DNA of 64,000 nt from Chromatiaceae bacterium. Lineage in GTDB: Bacteria > Pseudomonadota > Gammaproteobacteria > Chromatiales > Chromatiaceae. The DNA lies in the NCBI GenBank assembly GCA_016714645.1, contig JADKCI010000005.1, forward strand, positions 496,001-560,000, given 5' to 3'. The notes under the pieces were generated by a model. That model had not been told where the DNA came from. It saw nothing but the letters and a program-made list of their open reading frames with translations, and ran no database searches. Below, one piece after another: positions 1 to 7,847 of this stretch (position 1 is the first letter of the stretch; every line of letters starts with the position of its first letter). A program made the position numbers and the translations under genes.

Positions 1-812
1 CCGTCACCGCCGAGATGATCAAGAACTTCGCCCGGGGCGGGGCGGCCATCTGCGTGGCCGCGCGCACCCTCGGCGCCGAACTCGAGATCATCAACCTGGG
101 GACGGTGCATGACCCCGGGCCCCTGGCGGGGGTCAAGGACCAGCCCCTGGGCCCGGGTACCGCCAATTTGGTGACGGGGCCGGCCATGACGGATCACCAG
201 GTCGCCCTCGCCCTCGGCGCGGGCCGTCATGCCGCCGAACGGGCCCGCCTGGAGGGCTGCCAACTCTTCATCGGTGGCGAGATGGGCATCGCCAACACTA
301 CCGCCGCCGCCGCCCTGGCCTGTGCCCTGCTGGGCGCCCCGCCCCGGGACCTCGCCGGTCCTGGCACCGGTCTCGATCGGGCGGGCGTCGCCCATAAGGC
401 CGCCGTCATCCAGCGGGCCCTCGACCACCATGCCCCGCATCTCGCCTCGCCCCTGGAGGCCCTGCGTCGCCTGGGCGGTTTCGAGATCGCCGCCCTCGCC
501 GGCGCCTACCTGGCCTGCGCCCACATGGGCCTTCCGGTCCTGGTGGACGGCTTCATCACCACCGTCTCCGCCCTCGTCGCCACCCGCCTGCAACCCCAGG
601 TCGCGGATTGGCTCTTCTTTGCCCACGCCTCCGCGGAACCCGGCCATGCCGCCGTCCTCGCGGCCCTAGGGGCCCACCCTCTGTTGGATTTGGGTATGCG
701 CCTTGGGGAAGGCAGCGGCGCCGCCATCGCCCTCCCCCTGCTGCGCCTGGCCTGCGCCCTGCACAACGAGATGGCCACTTTCGCCGAGGCCCAGGTCTCG
801 AACCGGGTGTGA
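1..812 (+). CDS. cobT: nicotinate-nucleotide--dimethylbenzimidazole phosphoribosyltransferase, 5' truncated by window
   Basis: CobT makes alpha-ribazole 5'-phosphate from nicotinate mononucleotide and dimethylbenzimidazole for the lower ligand of cobalamin. The frame is open to the window edge (codons begin at base 3), so roughly 80-90 N-terminal residues lie outside. Visible family motifs are GEMGIANTT (GEMGIGNTT in relatives), GPGTGLD, and a C-terminal RLGEGSGAA containing the glutamate used as catalytic base. It is followed 8 bp later by a phosphatase and then cobS, the usual lower-ligand assembly set. The reading frame is clean. Confidence 0.95.
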   Translation, partial: VTAEMIKNFARGGAAICVAARTLGAELEIINLGTVHDPGPLAGVKDQPLGPGTANLVTGPAMTDHQVALALGAGRHAAERARLEGCQLFIGGEMGIANTTAAAALACALLGAPPRDLAGPGTGLDRAGVAHKAAVIQRALDHHAPHLASPLEALRRLGGFEIAALAGAYLACAHMGLPVLVDGFITTVSALVATRLQPQVADWLFFAHASAEPGHAAVLAALGAHPLLDLGMRLGEGSGAAIALPLLRLACALHNEMATFAEAQVSNRV

Positions 813-820
813 AGTCGCTC

Positions 821-1537
821 ATGGCAAGCGTCACACCGCGCGTCCAACGCATCGACCTGCTACGCCACGGCGAGACCCTGGGGGGAAGCCGCTTTCGGGG
901 CCGTCTCGATGACCCGCTCACCAAGAGAGGTTGGGAGGAGATGTGGGCGACGGTCGGGCCAGGGGGTCGCGACGGGCAAGAGGATCAGGCTTGGGATGGC
1001 ATCGTCACCTCGCCCCTGGCCCGCTGCGCCGACTTCGCCCGCGCCCTGAGCCAACAAATGGGTATCCCCCTGAGCTTGGACCCGCGGCTCGCCGAGCTGG
1101 ACTTTGGCGACTGGGAGGGGCAAACCGCCGCCGACCTGATGGCGGCGGACGCCGAGGCCCTGGGCCGTTTTTGGGCGGACCCCGTGGCTCATCCCCCGCC
1201 GAGAGGGGAACCCCTGCTGGCCTTCCAGGGGCGGGTTCTGGCCGCCTGGGATGAACTACTGCGCCAGGATCGCGGTGATCGAACCCTGGTGATCAGCCAT
1301 GGCGGCGTCATCCGCGTCATCCTCTGCCAGGTGTTGGGCTATCCCCTGGGGCGCCTGCTGGAACTGGACGTCGGTCATGCCAGCCTGAGGTGCATCCGCG
1401 TCCGTAGTGGGGGGGAAGGCGCCGGAGCCGGGGAGGGAGTGGGCGACGCCAGGGGCCTCCTGGCTGGCGCGGTGGCCCCCATCGGTCCCGACCCCAGGAT
1501 TCAGGTCGAACTGATCCCGCGCCCGGCAGAGTCATGA
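821..1537 (+). CDS. cobC: histidine phosphatase, probable alpha-ribazole phosphatase
   Basis: This 238-residue phosphoglycerate-mutase-like phosphatase probably removes the 5'-phosphate from alpha-ribazole phosphate between the CobT and CobS steps. The RHGET motif (about residues 15-19) gives the phosphohistidine, ELDFGDWEG the second signature, and LVISHGG the late histidine. The ATG at 821 was chosen because it is 8 bp after cobT and sits directly before the RHGET domain; the open frame extends further into cobT but without family similarity. The last 50 or so residues are a Gly/Ala-rich tail unlike the family. The stop overlaps the cobS start in ATGA. The cob assignment rests on context; the fold assignment is firm. 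Confidence 0.85.
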   Translation: MASVTPRVQRIDLLRHGETLGGSRFRGRLDDPLTKRGWEEMWATVGPGGRDGQEDQAWDGIVTSPLARCADFARALSQQMGIPLSLDPRLAELDFGDWEGQTAADLMAADAEALGRFWADPVAHPPPRGEPLLAFQGRVLAAWDELLRQDRGDRTLVISHGGVIRVILCQVLGYPLGRLLELDVGHASLRCIRVRSGGEGAGAGEGVGDARGLLAGAVAPIGPDPRIQVELIPRPAES

Positions 1538-2301
1538 TCCGGCCCTTTCTCATCGCCCTGCAGTTCCTCACCCGGCTCCCGGTCCGGCTGGCGGGCGAGC
1601 TGGCGGCGGCGGACCTCGGCCGCTCCCTGCTCTACTACCCCCTGGTCGGCCTCATCCTGGGGGGGCTCCTCGCCGCCAGCGCCTGGCTGCTGAGTGGTGC
1701 TCCGCCGCTCCTGGCCGGCGCCCTGGTCCTGACCCTGTGGGTGGCCCTCACCGGGGCCCTCCACCTGGACGGCCTGGCCGACACCCTCGACGCCTGGGCC
1801 GGCGGCCGCGGCGACCCCGAGCGCACCCTGGCCCTCATGAAGGACCCCCACTCTGGTCCCCAGGGTGTCACGGGTCTGGTGCTGGTCCTGCTCCTCAAAT
1901 TCGCCGCCCTGGCCGCCCTCCTGGAGGCCGGCGACTATCTCCCCCTGATCCTGGCCCCTTTCCTGGCCAGGACCGCCCTGCCCCTGCTGTTCCTGACCAC
2001 CCCCTATGTCCGACCCGGCGGGCTCGGCGCCGCCCTGGCCTCCGGCCTGCCCCGACGGGCGGGTACCGGGGTCCTCATCGCCGCCGGCGCCCTCACCCCC
2101 CTCCTGGCGGGAGCCACGGGCCTGCTGGCCCTGGCCTCTACCCTCGCCGCCTTTTACATCCTGCGCCTGGCGATGACGCAGCGCATCGGCGGCACCACGG
2201 GCGACACCGCCGGCGCCCTGGTCGAAGTCGCCGAAGCCGTCGCCCTCCTGGCGGGCTCCCTCCTGGCGGGGTCTTGCATCGGAGTTGTAGGTAGCCGGTA
2301 G
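1534..2301 (+). CDS. cobS: adenosylcobinamide-GDP ribazoletransferase
   Basis: CobS joins adenosylcobinamide-GDP to alpha-ribazole at the inner membrane, the last step of nucleotide-loop assembly. It has 255 residues, normal for the family. The N-terminus FLIALQFLTRLPV is typical, and HLDGLADTLDAWAGG near residue 75 is the acidic signature. KDPHSGPQGV follows, and hydrophobic stretches run to the C-terminus. It overlaps the upstream phosphatase by 4 bp, so translation is probably coupled. It closes the cobalamin cluster; restriction genes begin about 110 bp downstream. Confidence 0.95.
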   Translation: MIRPFLIALQFLTRLPVRLAGELAAADLGRSLLYYPLVGLILGGLLAASAWLLSGAPPLLAGALVLTLWVALTGALHLDGLADTLDAWAGGRGDPERTLALMKDPHSGPQGVTGLVLVLLLKFAALAALLEAGDYLPLILAPFLARTALPLLFLTTPYVRPGGLGAALASGLPRRAGTGVLIAAGALTPLLAGATGLLALASTLAAFYILRLAMTQRIGGTTGDTAGALVEVAEAVALLAGSLLAGSCIGVVGSR

Positions 2302-2339
2302 AACCCGACGGGGGTAAGCTGGCGTTGAGAGGGGGTGTG

Positions 2340-2385
2340 GCTCTTGGTGTCCGCAACCAGGCTACCTCTGGATTCGGCCAAGAGC
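2340..2385. promoter_or_regulatory. 8-bp inverted repeat between cobS and hsdR
   Basis: GCTCTTGG (2340-2347) and CCAAGAGC (2378-2385) are exact inverted arms separated by 30 bp, ending 27 bp before the hsdR ATG. It could be an operator for the restriction operon or the stem of a leader or terminator structure. There is no T-run after it, so a simple terminator is less likely. Confidence 0.3.
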
Positions 2386-2412
2386 TGACCAAGAATTTTC
2401 CGAGAGTGGTAA

Positions 2413-5388
2413 ATGACTGAACAAGAAATCGAACAAGCGCTAATCGAGAAACTGGGCGACCTGAAATACCGCTACCGCCCGGACATCCGCGACCGGGCGG
2501 CGCTGGAGCACAACTTCCGCCAGCATTTCGAGTCTCTGAACCGCGTCCATCTGACAGACAGCGAGTTCCACCGCCTGCTGGACTCGATTATTACCTCCGA
2601 CGTCTTCGCCGCCGCCAAACACCTGCGCGAGCGCAATAGCTTCGAGCGCGATGACGGCACGCCGCTCTACTACACGCTGGTCAACATCAAGGACTGGTGC
2701 AAGAACAGCTTCGAGGTCATCAACCAGCTCCACATCAGCACCGATTACAGCCACCACCGTTACGACGTGATCCTGCTCATCAACGGGATTCCCGTCGTCC
2801 AGATCGAGCTGAAAACATTGGCCATCAGCCCGCGCCGGGCCATGCAGCAGATCGTCGATTACAAAAACGACCCCGGCAACGGCTACAGCAAAACCCTGCT
2901 CTGCTTCCTGCAACTCTTCATCGTCAGCAACCGCAGCGACACCTGGTTCTTCGCCAACAACAACCGCCGCCATTTCAGCTTCAACGCCGACGAGCGCTTC
3001 TTGCCGCTCTATCAATTTGCGGACGTCGACAACACCAAAATCACCCATCTGGACAGCTTCGCCGACGCCTTCCTCGCCAAATGCACGCTGGGCGAGATGA
3101 TCAGCCGCTACATGGTGCTGGTGGCCAGCGAGCAAAAGCTGCTGATGATGCGTCCGTATCAAATCTATGCCGTCAAGGCGATTGTCGATTGCATCCACCA
3201 GCACTGCGGCAACGGTTACATCTGGCACACCACCGGCAGCGGCAAGACCCTCACCTCGTTCAAGGCCTCCACCCTGCTCAAGGACAACCCGGACATCGAC
3301 AAGTGCCTGTTCGTGGTGGATCGCAAAGACCTCGACCGGCAGACTCGGGAGGAATTCAACAAATTCCAGGAAGGCTGCGTCGAAGCCAACACCAATACCG
3401 AATCGTTGGTTCAGCGCCTGCTCTCCGACGACTACGCCGACAAGATCATCGTCACCACCATCCAGAAGCTCGGCCTCGCGCTCGACGACGGCAAGAAGCG
3501 CAACTACAAGGAACGTCTGGAACCGCTGCGCCAGCAGCGCATGGTCTTCATTTTCGACGAATGCCACCGCTCGCAATTTGGCGAGAACCACAAGGCCATC
3601 AAGGAGTTCTTCCCCAACGCCCAGTTGTTCGGCTTCACCGGCACACCCATCTTCGAGCAGAACGCCAGCACCCAGCAGATCGAAGGCCAGCAGGCCAGCT
3701 ACAAAACCACCGCCGACATCTTCCAGCAGCAACTGCACGCCTACACCATCACCCACGCCATCGAAGACCGCAATGTCCTGCGCTTCCATGTCGATTACTA
3801 CAAGCCCGAAGGCAAGCAACAACCCAAGCCGGGCGAGGCGCTGGCCAAGCGCGCCATCATCGAGGCCATTCTCGCCAAGCACGACGCCGCCACCGCCGGC
3901 CGCAAGTTCAACGCCGTGCTCGCCACCGCGAGCATCAACGACGCCATCGAATACCACGCCCTGTTCAAGACCGTGCAGGCCGGTAAACTAGCCACCGACC
4001 CTGACTTCCAGCCGCTCAATATCGCCTGCGTCTTCTCCCCGCCCGCCGAGGGCAATAAAGACGTGCAGCAGATTCAGGAAGACCTGCCGCAGGAAAAGGC
4101 CGACAACGAACAGGAACCCGACAAGAAGAAGGCAGCCCTCAAGGCCATCATCGCCGACTACAACGCCCAATACGGCAGCAACCACGGCATCGGCGAATTC
4201 GACCTCTACTATCAGGACGTGCAAAAGCGCATCAAGGATCAGCAATACCCCAATGCCGACCTGCCCCACGCCCAGAAGATCGACATCACCCTCGTGGTGG
4301 ACATGCTCCTCACCGGCTTCGATTCCAAGTTCCTGAACACGCTCTACGTGGACAAAAACCTCAAGTTCCACGGCCTGATTCAGGCGTTTTCGCGCACCAA
4401 CCGCGTGCTCAACGACACCAAGCCCTACGGCAACATCCTCGACTTCCGCCAGCAACAAGACGCCGTGGACACCGCCATCGGCCTCTTCTCCGGCCAGACC
4501 GCCAGGCCCGCCAAGGAAATCTGGCTGGTCGAGCCGGCCCTGGAAGTCATCCGCCAGTACGAGGCCGCGGTCGCTCGCATGGCGGGATTCATGGAAAACA
4601 AGCATCTGGTCTGCGAACCCGAGCAGGTATACAACCTGAAGGGCGACAGCGCCCGCATCGAGTTCATCAACCGCTTCAAGGAAGTGCAGCGCCTGAAGAC
4701 GCAGCTTGACCAGTACACCGAACTTGAAACAGACCAGAAGGCCAGGATCGAGGCCGCCCTGCCGAAAGACCAGTTACTGAGCTTCCGCAGCACCTATCTG
4801 GAAACCGCCCAGCGCCTGAAAGCGCAACAGGACAAGCACGACCAAGATGGCAAGGGAAACGACCCGGAAGTGCAGCAACTCGATTTCGAGTTCGTCCTGT
4901 TCGCCAGCGCCCTCATCGATTACGACTACATCATGGCCCTCATCACCCGCTACGCCAGCCAGACGCCGGGCAAGCAGAAGATGAGCCGCGCACAGCTCAT
5001 CGGCCTGATCCAGTCCGACGCCAAGTTCATGGACGCCCGCGATGACATCGCCGACTACATCGATACCCTGGAGGCGGGCAAGGGGCTGGACGAAGCCGCC
5101 ATCCGCGCCGGCTTCGAGCGCTTCAAGGCCGCCAAGCACGCCCGCCAGTTGGCGGACATCGCAGGCAAGCACGGGCTGGATGCCGCCGCCCTGCAAGGCT
5201 TTGTGGATGCCATCCTGCGCCGCATGATCTTCGATGGCGAACAACTGAGCGACCTCATGGCGCCGCTGGCTCTCGGCTGGAAAGCCCGCACCAAAGCGGA
5301 ACTGGCGCTGATGGCAGACCTCATCCCCCTGCTGCACAAACTCGCCCAGGGGCGCGAGATTTCAGGGCTGGGGGCGTATGAGCAATAA
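2413..5388 (+). CDS. hsdR: type I restriction endonuclease subunit R
   Basis: HsdR is the ATP-dependent translocase and nuclease of a type I restriction enzyme. The 991-residue product has an N-terminal PD-(D/E)xK nuclease region (YDVILLINGIPVVQIELKT, about residues 116-134, with IELK as the ExK element). Next come the Walker A motif TTGSGKT (about 275), the Walker B motif DECHR (about 385) and FTGTP, then the second RecA-like lobe with DMLLTGFDS and QAFSRTNR, and a long helical C-terminus for complex assembly. It is the first gene of a coupled operon and overlaps hsdS by 11 bp. The frame is intact and all motor motifs are present, so activity is plausible. Confidence 0.96.
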   Translation: MTEQEIEQALIEKLGDLKYRYRPDIRDRAALEHNFRQHFESLNRVHLTDSEFHRLLDSIITSDVFAAAKHLRERNSFERDDGTPLYYTLVNIKDWCKNSFEVINQLHISTDYSHHRYDVILLINGIPVVQIELKTLAISPRRAMQQIVDYKNDPGNGYSKTLLCFLQLFIVSNRSDTWFFANNNRRHFSFNADERFLPLYQFADVDNTKITHLDSFADAFLAKCTLGEMISRYMVLVASEQKLLMMRPYQIYAVKAIVDCIHQHCGNGYIWHTTGSGKTLTSFKASTLLKDNPDIDKCLFVVDRKDLDRQTREEFNKFQEGCVEANTNTESLVQRLLSDDYADKIIVTTIQKLGLALDDGKKRNYKERLEPLRQQRMVFIFDECHRSQFGENHKAIKEFFPNAQLFGFTGTPIFEQNASTQQIEGQQASYKTTADIFQQQLHAYTITHAIEDRNVLRFHVDYYKPEGKQQPKPGEALAKRAIIEAILAKHDAATAGRKFNAVLATASINDAIEYHALFKTVQAGKLATDPDFQPLNIACVFSPPAEGNKDVQQIQEDLPQEKADNEQEPDKKKAALKAIIADYNAQYGSNHGIGEFDLYYQDVQKRIKDQQYPNADLPHAQKIDITLVVDMLLTGFDSKFLNTLYVDKNLKFHGLIQAFSRTNRVLNDTKPYGNILDFRQQQDAVDTAIGLFSGQTARPAKEIWLVEPALEVIRQYEAAVARMAGFMENKHLVCEPEQVYNLKGDSARIEFINRFKEVQRLKTQLDQYTELETDQKARIEAALPKDQLLSFRSTYLETAQRLKAQQDKHDQDGKGNDPEVQQLDFEFVLFASALIDYDYIMALITRYASQTPGKQKMSRAQLIGLIQSDAKFMDARDDIADYIDTLEAGKGLDEAAIRAGFERFKAAKHARQLADIAGKHGLDAAALQGFVDAILRRMIFDGEQLSDLMAPLALGWKARTKAELALMADLIPLLHKLAQGREISGLGAYEQ

Positions 5389-6649
5389 GGTGGAGAAACG
5401 CGGGCTGGTGCCCAAGCTGCGCTTTCCTGAGTTTCGGGAGGCGGGGGAGTGGGAGGAAAAGCGGCTCCAAGACATTACTTCGTCCGTATTTGATGGGACG
5501 CATCAAACACCAATTTATACCCTAGAGGGCATTCCCTTTTATAGCGTCGAAAATCTTATAAGCGGCAATAAAAATAAATTCATATCGCGTGAGGATTACC
5601 TCGCAGCAACGAGCAAGAACAAGCCAAACCAAGGAGACATTCTGTTAACCAGAATTGGAAAAATTGGCTACTCGCAAGTAGTGACGTGGAGTCATGAATT
5701 TAGCGTGTATGTAACTCTTGCGGTCATTAAAAAGTCAGCATTATTCGACTCGCATTATCTGCATTGCTTTATGCAGTCTGACCGCTATCAAAACGAAATT
5801 CTCAAAAAGTCGTTGCTGAACGCTGTCCCTTGCAAGATCAACATGGACAGTTTGAGAAAAACTAACGTTCTATTACCAAAACCAGCCGAACAACAAAAAA
5901 TCGCCGACTGCCTCGCTTCCCTCGATGAACTGATCACCCTGGAGGCGCAAAAGCTCGACACGCTCAAGACCCATAAAAAAGGGCTGATGCATCAGCTTTT
6001 CCCCGCCGAAGGAGAAACCCTGCCCAAACTGCGCTTCCCCGAGTTTCGGGATACGGGGGAGTGGGAGGAAGTCGCGTTGGGAGAAATCGCCGAAATCAAG
6101 CTTGGGAAGATGCTCGACAGTAAGAAGCACACGACTGGCAACCTCCTGCCTTACCTCAATAACTTGGCAGTGCGTTGGAATGACGTGGAAACGTCAAACC
6201 TGCCGAAGATGTATTTCGACGAGAGCGAACTCGATCGCTTCGGATTGAGAACGGGTGACGTCGTTGTTTGTGAAGGCGGAGAGCCCGGTCGTTCTGCTGT
6301 CTGGGACGGACGGTTCCCCGATCTTAAGTTCCAGAAGGCCATTCATCGCGTCCGGTTCACTGTTCCGTTTCAGCCCCGCTTGCTAGTCCTTTATCTTGAA
6401 TCCATAGCAGGTACACCGCGATTAGAAAACCTCTTCACTGGGGGAGGGATTAAGCATTTAACGCAAGAGGTGTTCGCTCGACTCAAAATTCCCTTTGCTT
6501 CCCACGCCGAGCAGAAAAAAATCGCCGACTGCCTCACCTCCCTCGACGACCTCATCACCGCCCAAACCCAAAAACTCGCCGCGCTCAAGACCCACAAGAA
6601 GGGCTTGATGCAACAGCTTTTCCCCGTGCTGGACGAGGTGGCCGCATGA
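5378..6649 (+). CDS. hsdS: type I restriction-modification specificity subunit S
   Basis: HsdS sets the DNA target of the restriction and methylation complexes. The 423 residues form two target-recognition domains, each opened by a PKLRFPEFR-type segment (about residues 12 and 217) and closed by a conserved coiled-coil (QQKIADCL...KTHKKGLMHQLFP, about 172-208; repeated about 380-416). The first recognition domain (about 5460-5880) is much AT-richer than its surroundings, while the conserved helices match the operon. That is the usual sign of domain exchange in hsdS. It overlaps hsdR by 11 bp and the next ORF by 4 bp. Confidence 0.95.
   Translation: MSNKVEKRGLVPKLRFPEFREAGEWEEKRLQDITSSVFDGTHQTPIYTLEGIPFYSVENLISGNKNKFISREDYLAATSKNKPNQGDILLTRIGKIGYSQVVTWSHEFSVYVTLAVIKKSALFDSHYLHCFMQSDRYQNEILKKSLLNAVPCKINMDSLRKTNVLLPKPAEQQKIADCLASLDELITLEAQKLDTLKTHKKGLMHQLFPAEGETLPKLRFPEFRDTGEWEEVALGEIAEIKLGKMLDSKKHTTGNLLPYLNNLAVRWNDVETSNLPKMYFDESELDRFGLRTGDVVVCEGGEPGRSAVWDGRFPDLKFQKAIHRVRFTVPFQPRLLVLYLESIAGTPRLENLFTGGGIKHLTQEVFARLKIPFASHAEQKKIADCLTSLDDLITAQTQKLAALKTHKKGLMQQLFPVLDEVAA
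5888..6625. repeat. repeated conserved regions of hsdS (5888-6004 and 6509-6625)
   Basis: Two 117-bp stretches encoding the central and distal HsdS helices are near-copies (IADCL-SLD-LIT...LKTHKKGLM-QLFP). A second shorter pair (about 5408-5460 and 6028-6080) encodes PKLRFPEFR-GEWEE. Together they make the gene internally repeated, which allows recognition-domain exchange by homologous recombination. Confidence 0.8.
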
Positions 6650-6834
6650 CGCAGCTCATTCTCTACACCAGCGAAGACGGGCAAGCCCAAGTGCAACGCA
6701 AGGCAACTGCCGAGGATTCCTCGGTAGTTCAAACCAGAGGCACCAACGAAGCCTCTGCCTATGCGGCTGCAGATCATTTTCGTGGCGTCACGAAATTGAT
6801 CGGACTGGGCCATAACTGGAGAGTCGTAGCATGA
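6646..6834 (+). CDS. 62-residue hypothetical protein, possible RhuM N-terminal relic
   Basis: A short ORF linked by ATGA overlaps to hsdS upstream and rhuM downstream. Its opening residues LILYTSEDGQAQVQ resemble the start of the next gene (FVIYQSADGQIKLDV). The rest (VVQTRGTNEASAYAAADHF...) matches nothing I recognise. It may be the 5' end of an older rhuM copy, or a small coupled protein that keeps ribosomes loaded through the operon. The close overlaps favour translation; function is unknown. Confidence 0.55.
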   Translation: MTQLILYTSEDGQAQVQRKATAEDSSVVQTRGTNEASAYAAADHFRGVTKLIGLGHNWRVVA

Positions 6835-7847
6835 CGCACGGAAATTCATCGCAGTTTGTGATCTACCAAAGTGCTGACGGGCAAATCAAGCTGGATGTGC
6901 GGTTTGTGGATGAAACCGTGTGGCTGACGCAGCAGCAGGTGGCTGAGTTGTTCCAGACCTCGCGCACCAATGTGGTGGAGCATATTCAGCACATCTACGA
7001 GGAAGGCGAACTGGAAGAGGCGGCAACCTGTCGGGAATTCCGACAGGTTCGCACCGAGGGGACGCGTGAGGTGGCGCGCAGCATGGCGTTCTATAACCTC
7101 GATATGATTTTGTCAGTGGGCTATCGGGTGAAAAGCGCGGTGGCAACACGATTTCGTATCTGGGCCACGCAGCAGTTGCGCGAGTACATCGTTAAAGGTT
7201 TTTTGCTCAACGACGAGCGCCTGAAGAACCCCGATCAGCCTTTTGACTACTTTGAAGAGCTGACGCGGCGCATTCAGGACATCCGCACCAGCGAGCGGCG
7301 CTTCTATCAAAAAATCACTGACATTTACGCTACCAGCGTCGATTACGACCCCACCCAGCCGGAGAGCATCGCGTTTTTCCAGACGGTGCAGAACAAGATG
7401 CACTGGGCCATTACCGGGCAGACGGCGGCGGAGATCATCCACACCCGTGCCGACAAAAATCAGCCGAATATGGGGCTGACCAACTGGCGGAGCGGCAAGG
7501 TGCGCAAGGCCGATGTAAGTATTGCCAAGAACTATCTGAACGCCGACGAACTGGCGGCGCTCAACAATCTGGTGGAACAGTATCTGGTGTTTGCCGAAGG
7601 TCAGGCGATGCGCCGCGTGCCCATGCATATGAGCGACTGGATTACCAAGCTGCATGGCTTTTTGACCATCAACGACCGCGACATCCTCAACCACGCCGGA
7701 AAAATCTCCCATGAAATGGCCAAGACCTTGGCGGAAGCCGAGTACGAGCAATTCAACGCGGCTCGCATTGCCCATGCCGATCAACAGGAAAGTGATTTCG
7801 ACCGGGCCGTGAAACAGTTGCCCAAGATGCCGAGCAAGGACACATGA
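6831..7847 (+). CDS. rhuM: RhuM family protein
   Basis: This 338-residue member of the RhuM family was named from a Salmonella pathogenicity-island gene; its biochemical role is not established. The N-terminal part has a winged-helix-like segment (VWLTQQQVAELFQTSRTNV, about residues 27-45), followed by the family-conserved region through YNLDMILSVGYRVKS and RFRIWATQQLREYI. A central and C-terminal helical region has WAITGQTAAEII and MHMSDWI. It sits between hsdS and hsdM with 4-bp overlaps on both sides. RhuM genes recur inside type I restriction operons, suggesting an accessory or regulatory role, which is inference. Confidence 0.85.
   Translation: MTHGNSSQFVIYQSADGQIKLDVRFVDETVWLTQQQVAELFQTSRTNVVEHIQHIYEEGELEEAATCREFRQVRTEGTREVARSMAFYNLDMILSVGYRVKSAVATRFRIWATQQLREYIVKGFLLNDERLKNPDQPFDYFEELTRRIQDIRTSERRFYQKITDIYATSVDYDPTQPESIAFFQTVQNKMHWAITGQTAAEIIHTRADKNQPNMGLTNWRSGKVRKADVSIAKNYLNADELAALNNLVEQYLVFAEGQAMRRVPMHMSDWITKLHGFLTINDRDILNHAGKISHEMAKTLAEAEYEQFNAARIAHADQQESDFDRAVKQLPKMPSKDT

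Noticed and set aside
2440..3957. A 505-codon minus-strand frame opposite hsdR
   Set aside because: Antisense shadow; hsdR has all catalytic motifs and the reverse frame has none.
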